Origin: Gammaproteobacteria bacterium
GTDB lineage: Bacteria > Pseudomonadota > Gammaproteobacteria > JAADGQ01
NCBI GenBank assembly: GCA_021648145.1
Contig: JAKITI010000003.1
Location: 1 to 64,000 of the forward strand
Length of the DNA stretch: 64,000 bases
Reading direction: 5' to 3'
Position 1 is the first letter of the stretch. Each line of letters opens with the position of its first letter. Both the position numbers and the translations under genes were made by a program. The notes below the pieces were generated by a model that saw nothing but the letters and a program-made list of their open reading frames with translations, was not told the origin of the DNA and did no database searches. Shown here in pieces: positions 1 to 8,282 of this stretch.

Positions 1-166
1 TGAGTTTCTTTCCGCCATAGGCATCAAGCTGACCTTCGCCGCTGACACCTCCGACTATTAATCCTACAGATGCGTTCCAGCCTTTTTCTTCAGTTTCAGC
101 GAGCGCGTTACTGCCAAACAAGAGAAACCCCAGTATTAGCATTGCTCTTATAGGTAGTGCTTTCAT
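1..166 (-). CDS. Exported protein, N-terminal part only (function unknown)
   Basis: The gene starts at an ATG at 166 and runs off the left edge, so only about 55 residues are visible. They form a typical Sec signal peptide: a Lys/Arg-containing start, a hydrophobic run (MLILGFLLFG) and a signal peptidase site after SNALA. The mature part begins ETEEKGWNASVGLIVGG, a pattern common at the start of outer-membrane beta-barrels. The product is therefore probably periplasmic or outer-membrane. The family cannot be decided from this fragment. Confidence 0.6.
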   Translation of the reverse strand, partial: MKALPIRAMLILGFLLFGSNALAETEEKGWNASVGLIVGGVSGEGQLDAYGGKKL

Positions 167-284
167 TTCAATACTCCAAGAAAAATTAATAGCCTTGCGA
201 CTGTTATCAATACTTTATTCTTAGAGGCATTAATAAAACGTTAAGAAGCGATCGTGCGAGGGGCAACCACTGTTTGCTCAGATT

Positions 285-553
285 ATGCAGCATGGAAAAA
301 GGCTTGTCGGTGATGATGCAGGCTATGGCATGTTATTAAGTAAATATTTGTTGGATCAGGCTGATCACCCTATCGCCAACGTATTCTCAAGTCGCTCAGT
401 AGCGAATTTTGAACATCAATGAAAATAGTAGTGATTTCTGCTCTATCTCGGGTGGAATTGGATAAAGCGCTTGCAAAGGGCGCTGATGCGGTATTGGAGA
501 AGCCGCTTAATGATGGGTTGCTGGTAGATGCGGTGACTCGTTTGGCTAAATAA
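285..553 (+). pseudogene. Decayed response-regulator receiver domain
   Basis: Two consecutive short reading frames make up the two ends of a CheY-like receiver. The first (ATG 285, stop 420-422) reads MQHGKRLVGDDAGYGMLLSK and onward, like beta1, the acidic pair and alpha1. The second (ATG 419, stop 551-553) reads MKIVVISALSRVELDKALAK, then a GAD turn and EKPL, i.e. beta4, alpha4 and the conserved Lys-Pro after beta5. Together they give 89 residues against about 120 for a receiver. The missing middle should hold beta3 and the phospho-accepting Asp. It lies just upstream of an intact receiver protein starting with the similar MQRNLLLVDDE. I read it as a remnant with an internal deletion and frameshift. 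Two very small real proteins are less likely. Confidence 0.6.
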
Positions 554-574
554 ACTTCTTAGGAGTGAATGATT

Positions 575-2605
575 ATGCAACGAAATCTCTTGTTAGTTGA
601 TGATGAGCACAATATCCAGACCGCGATGCGACGCGCATTGAAGCAAGATGGCTACAATATCTATTGTGCGACAAGTGGCGCTGATGCTTTGCAGGTGCTG
701 GGGAAGCATAAAATTAACGTCATTATATCGGATCAGCGTATGCCGGGAATGACGGGTTCTGAGCTGTTTAATAAGGTGAGCCACCGTTTTCCTGAAACGA
801 TCCGTATTGTACTGAGTGGTTATGCTGATTTTAGTGCTGTGACCGATGCAATTAATCAGGGATCAATTTCTAAATTTCTGACAAAACCGTGGGATGATTC
901 ACTGCTGAGGTGGCATGTGCTGGAGGCATTTCAGCGCTACGAGATGAGTTGGCACAATCGGCAATTGACCGAGATATTTAATAGCACCATGGAAGGGATC
1001 ATGATTACTGACAACGCGGGGGTTATTCAATCGACCAACCCCGCCTTCTCAGCGATTACCGGCTATTCCGAAGGGGAGGTTGTGGGGCGTACACCACGAT
1101 TGTTACGCTCAGATAAAGAGTCTCCTGAATGTCACCAGCAGATGTGGAAAAACCTAAAATCCCAAGGCCATTGGCAGGGTGAGGTGTGGAATCGGCGCAA
1201 AAATGGTGAGGACTATCCACAATGGATGACTATTAGTACATTGCCTAGTGAGTATGGTGAAAATAACCAGTATGTCGCACTGTTCATAGATATCACCAAG
1301 CAAAAAGAGCGTGAGGCATGTATCGAATATCAGGCTTATCATGATGCTTTAACGGCTCTGCCTAATCGTCGCCTATTTCATGATCGACTCGAATGTGCTT
1401 TGGCTCAGGTGGAGCGCAGCGGTGAATCATTAGCCGTACTATTTCTTGATCTGGATCGCTTTAAAAATATTAATGACAGTCTCGGTCATCGTATTGGTGA
1501 TCAGTTATTGCAAGCGGTGGCAAAACGGTTGAAAGAGACGGTGCGTCATGAAGATACTGTTGCTCGTTTGGGCGGTGATGAGTTCACCGTGCTGCTCTCA
1601 CGTATAGCAAAACGACAGGAGGTGGAACAGGTTGTACACAAATTAATTACAGCCTTTCGTCAACCGTTTAAAATAGATGGGCATACTTTGCATATTTCCA
1701 GCAGCATCGGTGTTGCACTTTTTCCTTGTGATGGAGAGACTCCTGAACTACTCATGAAAAATGCTGATAGTGCGATGTATCGTGCCAAGGAAAAGGGTCG
1801 CAACAACTACTGTTTTTACTCTCAAAATATGAATGCTCATTCTGAAAATCGGCTCACACTGGAGAACGATTTGCATGAAGCTTTGGTGCGCGGTGAGATG
1901 ACCCCCTTTTATCAGTTGCAACGTGAAGCACATAGCGGGGCAGTCAGTGGCTTCGAGGTGTTATTGCGCTGGACTCATCCAGAACGCGGTATTGTGATGC
2001 CCAGTGAGTTTATCACTCTGGCCGAAGAGAGTGGCCTGATCGTACCCATCGGTGCATGGGTTTTGGAGGAGGCGTGCAAGCAGGCGAAGGTGTGGGTTGA
2101 TGCCGGTCAGGCTGATCTTACCGTAGCGGTGAATCTTTCAGCGCGCCAGTTTCAGGAGCCTGATTTGGCGAAACAGGTGGCCGATATACTTGAAAAAACA
2201 GGGTTGCCAGCGAAACATCTGGAACTGGAAATTACTGAAAACCTGTTATTACAGAACTCTGATCAAAATAGTGCAGTGTTGCAAGAGTTGCATGAATTAG
2301 GTATTTGTCTGGCACTGGATGATTTTGGCACTGGCTACTCATCATTGAGCTATCTAAAAAAATTCCCGTTTGATCGGCTGAAGATTGATCAATCCTTTGT
2401 GCGTAATTTGCCTGATAGCCATGAAGATGCAGCACTTGTGGATGCCATTATTACTCTGGGTCACACTTTGGGTCTCGAAATTATTGCCGAAGGGGTGGAG
2501 AATGAAGTACAGCTTGCATTTTTACGTGACCGAGGATGTGATTTGATTCAGGGATATCTATTCAGTGAGCCGTTGCCTGCGGTGCAAGCTGCACGGTTTT
2601 TGTGA
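575..2605 (+). CDS. Response regulator with PAS, GGDEF and EAL domains (c-di-GMP turnover)
   Basis: This 676-residue cytoplasmic protein is predicted to make and/or degrade cyclic di-GMP under phosphorylation control. The order is: receiver (about 2-118; acidic pair in LLLVDDE, phospho-acceptor Asp in IISDQRMPG, Lys in LTKPW), PAS (about 130-235), GGDEF (intact GGDEF at about 333-337) and EAL (about 425-675). The EAL signature is EVL (461-463), a tolerated variant. Other phosphodiesterase motifs are present: NLSARQF, ITENLLL, DDFGTGYSS, KIDQSFV and QGYLFSEPL. No transmembrane segment is seen. An ATG also exists at 569, but AGGAG at 561-565 is better spaced for 575. No partner kinase is visible, only a decayed receiver upstream. 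The architecture is firm; which activity dominates is not. Confidence 0.9.
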   Translation: MQRNLLLVDDEHNIQTAMRRALKQDGYNIYCATSGADALQVLGKHKINVIISDQRMPGMTGSELFNKVSHRFPETIRIVLSGYADFSAVTDAINQGSISKFLTKPWDDSLLRWHVLEAFQRYEMSWHNRQLTEIFNSTMEGIMITDNAGVIQSTNPAFSAITGYSEGEVVGRTPRLLRSDKESPECHQQMWKNLKSQGHWQGEVWNRRKNGEDYPQWMTISTLPSEYGENNQYVALFIDITKQKEREACIEYQAYHDALTALPNRRLFHDRLECALAQVERSGESLAVLFLDLDRFKNINDSLGHRIGDQLLQAVAKRLKETVRHEDTVARLGGDEFTVLLSRIAKRQEVEQVVHKLITAFRQPFKIDGHTLHISSSIGVALFPCDGETPELLMKNADSAMYRAKEKGRNNYCFYSQNMNAHSENRLTLENDLHEALVRGEMTPFYQLQREAHSGAVSGFEVLLRWTHPERGIVMPSEFITLAEESGLIVPIGAWVLEEACKQAKVWVDAGQADLTVAVNLSARQFQEPDLAKQVADILEKTGLPAKHLELEITENLLLQNSDQNSAVLQELHELGICLALDDFGTGYSSLSYLKKFPFDRLKIDQSFVRNLPDSHEDAALVDAIITLGHTLGLEIIAEGVENEVQLAFLRDRGCDLIQGYLFSEPLPAVQAARFL

Positions 2606-2684
2606 TAGTTATTTTTGCACCGTAACTTGCAGAATTTAGGTTATAATCTGCGCCTGGTTTTGTTTACAAAGGGGAATCATTGCA

Positions 2685-3191
2685 ATGACTGACACCGAAA
2701 AACCACTGGTTGGAATCATCATGGGCTCGACCTCTGACTGGGATACCATGAGTCATGCTGCCGAGGCTTTGGAGCGCTTGGGTGTACCCCATGAAGTTGA
2801 AGTCGTCTCTGCTCACCGTACGCCGGATAAATTGTTCAGTTATGCAGAAGCGGCTGAAGCGCGGGGTATTGAGGTCATCATCGCTGGTGCGGGTGGTGCG
2901 GCTCACCTGCCTGGTATGGTGGCCGCGAAAACTGTGGTGCCGGTGTTGGGTGTGCCGGTGCAGTCCAAGGCGCTTAATGGCATGGATTCCTTGTTGTCGA
3001 TTGCGCAAATGCCTGCCGGTATTCCGGTTGGAACCTTGGCGATTGGTAAGGCGGGTGCCACCAATGCGGGTCTGATGGCGGCGGCGATTGCTGGAAATAA
3101 ACACTCTCAGTTCCGTGAGGCGCTGAAAGAGTTTCGTCAAAGCCAAACCGACAAGGTTCTGGCTCACTCTGACCCAAGAGAACAGGGCTAA
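2685..3191 (+). CDS. purE: N5-carboxyaminoimidazole ribonucleotide mutase PurE
   Basis: PurE converts N5-CAIR to CAIR in de novo purine synthesis, acting after PurK. The 168-residue length and the motifs are typical of class I Pur[11 protein letters not shown] near the N-terminus, SAHRTPDKL with the catalytic His, [12 protein letters not shown], and [17 protein letters not shown]. The ATG at 2685 follows GGGG at 2671-2674. A TATAAT sequence at 2642-2647 is a plausible -10 element, though I see no good -35 at the right distance. The stop codon overlaps the purK start by one base, so the two genes are almost certainly co-transcribed and translationally coupled. Confidence 0.96.
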   Translation: MTDTEKPLVGIIMGSTSDWDTMSHAAEALERLGVPHEVEVVSAHRTPDKLFSYAEAAEARGIEVIIAGAGGAAHLPGMVAAKTVVPVLGVPVQSKALNGMDSLLSIAQMPAGIPVGTLAIGKAGATNAGLMAAAIAGNKHSQFREALKEFRQSQTDKVLAHSDPREQG

Positions 3192-4297
3192 TGATTGGTG
3201 TTTTGGGCGGTGGGCAATTGGCGCGCATGCTGGCTTTGGCGGGTTATCCGCTGGGGCTGAATTTTATTGTGCTCGACCCTGCTGAGGGCGTTTGCTCTGC
3301 CTCACTGGCGCATCAACTGAAAGGTGCCTACGACGATAAAGTCTTATTAGCCAGGCTTGCAGAAAAAGTTGATGTAGTGACTTACGAGTTCGAAAATGTA
3401 CCCGCCGAATCAGTGGCTTTCCTCGCCGATAAGGTGGCGATCTACCCACCACGACAAGCCTTGGCAACAGCTCAGGACAGGTTGACTGAAAAAACAGCCT
3501 GCCGTGATCTCGGTATTGATACCGCTCCTTTTGTTGCCGTGAATAGTCTGGCTGATTTGCAGGCAGCCATGGACAAGGTGGGTTGGCCCGCTGTGCTTAA
3601 AACACGCAGTGAAGGTTATGATGGTAAAGGTCAGGCCGTTTTGCATCAGCCAGAAGATCTGGCCGAGGGCTGGCGGGCCATTGGTGAAGTCCCGGCTATC
3701 GTCGAGGGTTTTGTGTCTTTTGATCGTGAAATCTCAATGATTGCTGTTCGCAGTTGCAGCGGCGAAACTGCTTTTTATCCCTTAACCGAAAATGAACATC
3801 AAGGTGGTATCCTGCGGGTGTCGATAGCGCGACCTAACGATGCGATGCAAGGTCTGGCAGAAGAGTACGCCGCGAAAGTGCTTAATAAGCTGAATTATGT
3901 CGGTGTTTTGGCATTGGAGCTTTTCCAGGCTGGGGATCGTTTGCTGGTTAACGAGTTTGCGCCGCGTGTTCATAATTCTGGCCATTGGACTCAAGATGGT
4001 GCAGTGACCTGTCAGTTTGAAAATCACCTGCGCGCCATTCTGGGTTTGCCTTTAGGCGCGACCGATATAGTGGGCTATGCGGGCATGGTGAACCTGATTG
4101 GTGAAATCCCAGACAGTAAAGCTGTGCTGGCAATCAACAGCGCTCGCCTACACCTCTATGACAAAAAACCACGTGCAGGCCGTAAGGTGGGGCATATTAA
4201 TTTAATGAATCAGGAACAAACGGCTTTTGAAACCGATTTTCAGACTGTTCTGGATCTGGTGGCTGACCGTCATGGAAAGGGAAGTGAGGCAGATTGA
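3191..4297 (+). CDS. purK: N5-carboxyaminoimidazole ribonucleotide synthase PurK
   Basis: PurK is the ATP-grasp enzyme that carboxylates AIR with ATP and bicarbonate to N5-CAIR, the PurE substrate. At 368 residues it has the family's usual size. It opens with the phosphate-binding GVLGGGQLARML, followed by the ATP-grasp core with LKTRSEGYDGKGQ, the metal-binding region near LALELFQAGDRLLVNEFAPRVHNSGHWT, and the C-terminal segment with GRKVGHINLM. The start is the ATG that shares its first base with the purE stop. The gene ends the purEK operon; about 100 bases separate it from the convergent aldolase gene. Confidence 0.96.
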   Translation: MIGVLGGGQLARMLALAGYPLGLNFIVLDPAEGVCSASLAHQLKGAYDDKVLLARLAEKVDVVTYEFENVPAESVAFLADKVAIYPPRQALATAQDRLTEKTACRDLGIDTAPFVAVNSLADLQAAMDKVGWPAVLKTRSEGYDGKGQAVLHQPEDLAEGWRAIGEVPAIVEGFVSFDREISMIAVRSCSGETAFYPLTENEHQGGILRVSIARPNDAMQGLAEEYAAKVLNKLNYVGVLALELFQAGDRLLVNEFAPRVHNSGHWTQDGAVTCQFENHLRAILGLPLGATDIVGYAGMVNLIGEIPDSKAVLAINSARLHLYDKKPRAGRKVGHINLMNQEQTAFETDFQTVLDLVADRHGKGSEAD

Positions 4298-4370
4298 TTT
4301 GCGGCGATGAGATAGTGGCTTACACCTAAACTCAGGATAAACAGGTTTACGAATTAACTGAAGAGAGAAT

Positions 4371-4398
4371 GTATAAGTTGTTTCGTGATCGTTCCTAA
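4371..4398 (-). repeat. Half-copy of a palindromic repeat over the aldolase stop codon
   Basis: On the minus strand this stretch begins TTAGGAACGA and ends CTTATAC. It matches the left arm of the 42-base palindrome at 39813-39854 at about 23 of 27 positions. Only one arm is present here, as the similarity stops after TTATA. The TAG stop of the minus-strand class II aldolase gene (4395-4397) lies inside it. The family's extent elsewhere in the genome is unknown to me. Confidence 0.45.
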
Positions 4399-5033
4399 AT
4401 ACTTGTTCGATAATCTTCGAATTTTTCTAATACTCGTGTCATTTCATGTTCGTCAAGCAATAATGGTGTTCCAATCTGTAATGTCTGGCTGTAGATTTGT
4501 GCGAGGTTTTCTATTTCTATGGCAAGTGATAGGGCTTTGGAGAGGTCTTGTTCCAGGCAAAGCATGCCGTGATTGGCAAGTAAGCAGGCTTTGCGTTCTT
4601 TAAGGGCATCAAGAGTATAGTCTGATAATTCTTGTGTACCAAAAGTGGCGTAAGGTGCGCAGCGAATATCATTGCCGCCTGCAATAGCAATCATGTAGTG
4701 AAATGCAGGTATCTTTTTATTCAGACAAGCCAGAGTCGTGCATGAGGGTGAGTGAGCGTGTAACACAGCTCCTGCATCTTTGCGGTTAAGATAAATATCT
4801 TTATGAAAACGCCACTCACTGGAAGGCCTGCGTATGCCCTCCCATTCACCAGACAGGTTCATAAAAACAATATCTTCACACTGGTATTTGTTGTAAGGCA
4901 GCGCAGATGGCGTGATTAGAAAACCACCTTCAACACGTACGCTGATATTTCCAGAAGTGCCTTGGTTGATGCCGCTGGCATTCATGGCTAAAGTGGTATC
5001 AATGAGCTGTTGGCGTAAGTCGAGGTGTTTCAT
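4395..5033 (-). CDS. Class II aldolase/adducin family protein (L-fuculose-phosphate aldolase-like)
   Basis: This 212-residue cytosolic enzyme belongs to the zinc-dependent class II aldolase family, which cleaves sugar phosphates to dihydroxyacetone phosphate and an aldehyde. The expected residues are visible: GTSGNISVR for phosphate binding, SSEWRFH with the catalytic Glu, the metal ligands in AVLHAHSPSCTTLA, and a third His in ANHGMLCL. It starts at the ATG that overlaps the yjbQ stop by four bases, so the pair forms a small minus-strand operon. Its stop codon lies in a short repeat. No other sugar-catabolic gene is nearby, so the substrate is open; fuculose 1-phosphate is only the closest familiar match. 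Confidence 0.85.
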   Translation of the reverse strand: MKHLDLRQQLIDTTLAMNASGINQGTSGNISVRVEGGFLITPSALPYNKYQCEDIVFMNLSGEWEGIRRPSSEWRFHKDIYLNRKDAGAVLHAHSPSCTTLACLNKKIPAFHYMIAIAGGNDIRCAPYATFGTQELSDYTLDALKERKACLLANHGMLCLEQDLSKALSLAIEIENLAQIYSQTLQIGTPLLLDEHEMTRVLEKFEDYRTSI

Positions 5034-5452
5034 TGTTGCCCCTGAGCAGTGATGACGATATGGCGACTGCCGCCATAATTTCTATGTTCACAAAGGTATA
5101 TTCCTTGCCATGTGCCCAGATTGAGTCTGCCATTGGTGATCGGTATCATCAGGCTGTTGCCCAGTATGCTGGATTTCAGATGAGCGGGAAGGTCATCAGG
5201 GCCTTCATCGGTGTGTAGATAATAGGGTTCGTTTTCTGCAACGGCACGACTAAAGTAGCTCTCAAAATCCTGCCGTACTGTCGGGTCAGCATTTTCGTTG
5301 ATTGTCAGCGAAGCGGAAGTATGTTTGATAAAAATATGAATCAAACCAATACTGAAATTTTTCAGTTCTGGAAGTTCACCCGTTATTTCATCTGTAATGA
5401 GATGAAAGCCTCGGGGGCGCGCTTTTAAATGGATCTCTTTTTGTAGCCACAT
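5030..5452 (-). CDS. YjbQ family protein (UPF0047; secondary thiamine-phosphate synthase type)
   Basis: This 140-residue soluble protein belongs to the YjbQ/UPF0047 family, some members of which have weak thiamine-phosphate synthase activity in vitro; the physiological role is unsettled. Family marks are HLITDEITGEL, the conserved HTSASLTINENADP with its central His, DEGPDDLPAHLKSS, and the C-terminal LGTWQGIYLCEHRN. An in-frame GTG at 5488 would extend the gene by 12 residues, but the family's usual MWLQKEI start at 5452 is preferred. It overlaps the downstream aldolase start by four bases. A divergent flavoprotein gene begins about 85 bases away. Confidence 0.88.
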   Translation of the reverse strand: MWLQKEIHLKARPRGFHLITDEITGELPELKNFSIGLIHIFIKHTSASLTINENADPTVRQDFESYFSRAVAENEPYYLHTDEGPDDLPAHLKSSILGNSLMIPITNGRLNLGTWQGIYLCEHRNYGGSRHIVITAQGQQ

Positions 5453-5536
5453 CGCTGTTTTTCTCAAGCCGTTTTGATATGGCGACACTTTAACATAGCG
5501 CTGTACAATGGCGGTTTCTTTGTAATAGGGTTTTCC

Positions 5537-6718
5537 ATGAAATCACCAGACGTTATCATCATCGGTGCAGGTGCAGCGGGTTTAATGTGCGCCATTGAAT
5601 CAGGCAAACGTGGGCGTTCGGTGCTGATGTTGGATCAAGGTAATAAACCAGGGCGCAAAATTTTGATGTCTGGAGGAGGGCGTTGCAATTTCACTAATTA
5701 TGAAGTGAGTGCGGAACATTACCTTTCTCATAATCCCCACTTTTGTAAGTCTGCATTAAGCCGCTTTTCTCAGTGGGATTTTCTGGCTTTGATTTATGAT
5801 TATCAAATTCCTTTTCATGAGCGTGATCACGGTCAGCTATTTTGTGATAACAGTGCCAAAGATATTCTCAACATGTTGTTGGCCGAAAATAAAAAAGCAG
5901 GCGTGGAAACTCAGTTAAAAACTGAAATTAATAAAGTTAATAAACTGGATAATGGTCACTTTACTTTAAAAACATCACGAGGGGATTTTCTGTGTAAATC
6001 GCTCGTTATTGCTACGGGAGGGCTCTCTATTCCCTCCATGGGATCCTCGCCCTTTGGCTACAAAATTGCTGAGAAGTTTGGAATTAAAATTCAGCCTACT
6101 CAGGCAGGTCTAGTGCCTTTCACCCTGCAACCAGAAGATAAAGCACGTTACTCGGCTTTGACGGGTATTGCTGTAGACAGTGTAGTGACGAATGCGTGTG
6201 CCAGTTTTCGAGAAAATGTTCTGTTTACTCACCGTGGTTTGAGTGGCCCGGCAATTTTGCAGGTATCTTCTTTCTGGAGATCGGGTGAGTGGATTGAAAT
6301 TAATTTGCTCCCGAATTTGGGTTTGTATGAGGGTTTAAAAAAAGCACAGAAGGCGCACCCTAATCAGCAGATTAAAACCTACCTGGCCAAGCATTTACCG
6401 AAGCGTTTAGTGACTGCATTTTTGAGTAGGGAGCTGGCCGATAAAATAGTGGCTGATACATCGAATGTACTGCTTCAACAGATCGCTGATACTTTTCATT
6501 GCTGGAAGATCAAACCGAATGGCACCGAAGGTTATCGAACAGCAGAAGTCACAATTGGTGGTGTAGATTGTAATGCAATTTCATCAAAGACAATGGAAGC
6601 CAATAATGTACCTGGGCTCTATTTTATTGGTGAGGTGATGGATGTGACAGGTTGGTTGGGCGGATATAACTTTCAATGGGCATGGTCATCAGGGTGGTGT
6701 GCAGGGCAGTATGTTTAA
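5537..6718 (+). CDS. HI0933/BaiN-type FAD-dependent oxidoreductase
   Basis: This 393-residue flavoprotein carries the N-terminal Rossmann dinucleotide motif (VIIIGAGAAGLMCAIESGKR), the second family motif NKPGRKILMSGGGRCNFTN, and a C-terminal FAD segment with AEVTIGGVD, PGLYFIGEVMDVTGWLGGYN and FQWAWSSGW. These are diagnostic of the HI0933 family (E. coli YhiN and clostridial BaiN). The physiological substrate in most bacteria is not known. An in-frame ATG lies 63 bases upstream, but it would add a tail absent from the family and run into the yjbQ promoter region, so 5537 is chosen. It lies 36 bases upstream of epmB, possibly in the same transcript. Confidence 0.9.
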   Translation: MKSPDVIIIGAGAAGLMCAIESGKRGRSVLMLDQGNKPGRKILMSGGGRCNFTNYEVSAEHYLSHNPHFCKSALSRFSQWDFLALIYDYQIPFHERDHGQLFCDNSAKDILNMLLAENKKAGVETQLKTEINKVNKLDNGHFTLKTSRGDFLCKSLVIATGGLSIPSMGSSPFGYKIAEKFGIKIQPTQAGLVPFTLQPEDKARYSALTGIAVDSVVTNACASFRENVLFTHRGLSGPAILQVSSFWRSGEWIEINLLPNLGLYEGLKKAQKAHPNQQIKTYLAKHLPKRLVTAFLSRELADKIVADTSNVLLQQIADTFHCWKIKPNGTEGYRTAEVTIGGVDCNAISSKTMEANNVPGLYFIGEVMDVTGWLGGYNFQWAWSSGWCAGQYV

Positions 6719-6754
6719 TGCATATACTCAGCCTTTCCTGTATCTTGACCCTAC

Positions 6755-7768
6755 ATGAAAAGTCAGGGGAAAAAATTATGGAAAAAAGAGCTGGCACGGT
6801 CGATTAAAGCACCGAATGCGTTAGCAGATGCGTTGCAACTGTCCTCAGAGCAGCAGGCCGATATGCAGGGTGCTCATCAAAGTTTTCCCGTTCGTGTGCC
6901 GCTGGACTGGATTGCGCGGATTAATCAAAATGATTCGAACGATTCTTTGCTGCGTCAGGTGCTCCCTCATGCGGATGAACTACTGGATGTAGCAGGCTTC
7001 ACTGATGATCCCTTGGACGAATCCAGTTCAATGCCGTACAGAGGTATTTTGCATAAATATCGTGGCAGAGCGCTGTTGATTGCAAGTGCCGCCTGCGCTA
7101 TCCATTGTCGATACTGCTTTCGTCGTCATTTTCCTTATCAAGATGCAACGCCAACAACAGAGCAGTGGGCGCAAGCTTTTAGTTATCTGGAAAGTCATGC
7201 TGATATTAGTGAGGTTATTTTAAGTGGCGGTGACCCACTGACATTGAACAATGACCGGCTTTTCCAGTTGATGCAGCGCCTTGAAAAAATACCTCATATT
7301 CGCAGGTTGCGTTTGCATACGCGCACGCCGATTGCATTACCTTCCAGAGTTGATCATGGGTTTGTTGAACGACTAAGCCAACTACAAGAAAAAATCAAAG
7401 TGGTTGTTGTGCTGCATGTGAATCATGCTAATGAAATTGACGCTCATGTCAGTGACTCAATTTTTAGAATAAGACAAACCGGAGTGACCTTGCTCAATCA
7501 ATCCGTTTTGTTGCGCGGAGTGAATGATTCTGTTGATGCATTGGAGAGCCTGAGTGAAAAGCTGTTTGGTGTTGATGTTTTACCTTATTATTTACACCTT
7601 CTGGATAGAGTGCAGGGCGCTGCACATTTTGAGGTGAGCCGAGCTGAGGCGGTTGATTTGATGGTCGCACTGCAAGGGCGATTGCCAGGTTATCTGGTGC
7701 CAAAGCTGGTGCAAGAAAATGTGGGTGAGCCATTTAAAACATTGATTGATCTGTCGGTGGCTAAATGA
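6755..7768 (+). CDS. epmB: EF-P beta-lysylation protein EpmB (radical-SAM lysine 2,3-aminomutase)
   Basis: EpmB converts (S)-alpha-lysine to (R)-beta-lysine, which EpmA attaches to elongation factor P so that ribosomes pass polyproline stretches. The 337-residue protein has the radical-SAM cluster motif CAIHCRYCFRRHFPY, the SAM-binding SGGDPL, LRLHTRTPI, and the C-terminal PLP-lysine region GYLVPKLVQE. NHANEID and LLNQSVLLRGVND also match the family. efp, often its neighbour, and epmA are not in this window, so the pathway must be completed elsewhere. The ATG at 6755 gives the usual N-terminal length. Confidence 0.93.
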   Translation: MKSQGKKLWKKELARSIKAPNALADALQLSSEQQADMQGAHQSFPVRVPLDWIARINQNDSNDSLLRQVLPHADELLDVAGFTDDPLDESSSMPYRGILHKYRGRALLIASAACAIHCRYCFRRHFPYQDATPTTEQWAQAFSYLESHADISEVILSGGDPLTLNNDRLFQLMQRLEKIPHIRRLRLHTRTPIALPSRVDHGFVERLSQLQEKIKVVVVLHVNHANEIDAHVSDSIFRIRQTGVTLLNQSVLLRGVNDSVDALESLSEKLFGVDVLPYYLHLLDRVQGAAHFEVSRAEAVDLMVALQGRLPGYLVPKLVQENVGEPFKTLIDLSVAK

Positions 7769-7835
7769 TGAATAAAACGCTACACTTCTGCCCTAGATTT
7801 CAGCACTACTTACTATAAAAAACTGGAGATAATTC

Positions 7836-8276
7836 ATGGCAATTGAACGTACATTTTCTATTATTAAACCTGATGCTGTTGCAAAAAATGTGATTGGGAA
7901 AATCTATAGCCGTTTTGAAAATGCGGGTCTAAAAATTGTGGCTTCAAGAATGGAGCAACTGACGCGTGAGCAAGCGGAAGGTTTTTACGCTGTTCATAAA
8001 GAGCGTCCGTTTTTTAATGATCTGGTTTCATTCATGATTTCTGGCCCTGTGATGTTGCAAGTGCTCGAAGGTGAAGATGCGATCAAAAAAAACCGTGACT
8101 TGATGGGCGCAACCAATCCTTCGGAAGCAGCGGGCGGCACGATTCGTGCAGATTTTGCAAGTTCCATTGATGAAAATGCAGTGCATGGTTCTGATGCGGT
8201 TGAAACGGCTAAAGAGGAGATTGAGTATTTTTTTGGCACAAAATGTGGAAGTTGTGTGTGTGCACGTACTCGGTAA
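7836..8276 (+). CDS. ndk: Nucleoside diphosphate kinase
   Basis: Ndk transfers the gamma-phosphate of ATP to other (deoxy)nucleoside diphosphates through a phospho-histidine. It opens with the family's [11 protein letters not shown]; the active-site His lies in ENAVHGSD and the nucleotide-binding region is [10 protein letters not shown]. At 146 residues it is slightly longer than the E. coli enzyme. The C-terminal tail has three cysteines ([15 protein letters not shown]) where E. coli has one. The start is preceded by GGAG. It lies seven bases upstream of rlmN, a neighbour order common in gammaproteobacteria. Confidence 0.96.
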   Translation: MAIERTFSIIKPDAVAKNVIGKIYSRFENAGLKIVASRMEQLTREQAEGFYAVHKERPFFNDLVSFMISGPVMLQVLEGEDAIKKNRDLMGATNPSEAAGGTIRADFASSIDENAVHGSDAVETAKEEIEYFFGTKCGSCVCARTR

Positions 8277-8282
8277 TTTGCT

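Noticed and set aside
2615-2647. TTGCAC or TTGCAG as a -35 for the TATAAT before purE
   Set aside because: Spacings of 21 and 9 bases do not fit a sigma-70 promoter; only the -10 is kept as a note. No PurR-like palindrome was seen either.
2664-3167. A 167-codon minus-strand frame opposite purE
   Set aside because: Arg/His-rich composition typical of the reverse strand of a coding gene; purE is unmistakable on the plus strand.
8230-8276. Cys-rich tail of Ndk (three Cys in the last ten residues) as a metal site
   Set aside because: The tail aligns with the normal C-terminus of gammaproteobacterial Ndk, which already has one Cys near the end; two extra Cys are not enough to claim a site.
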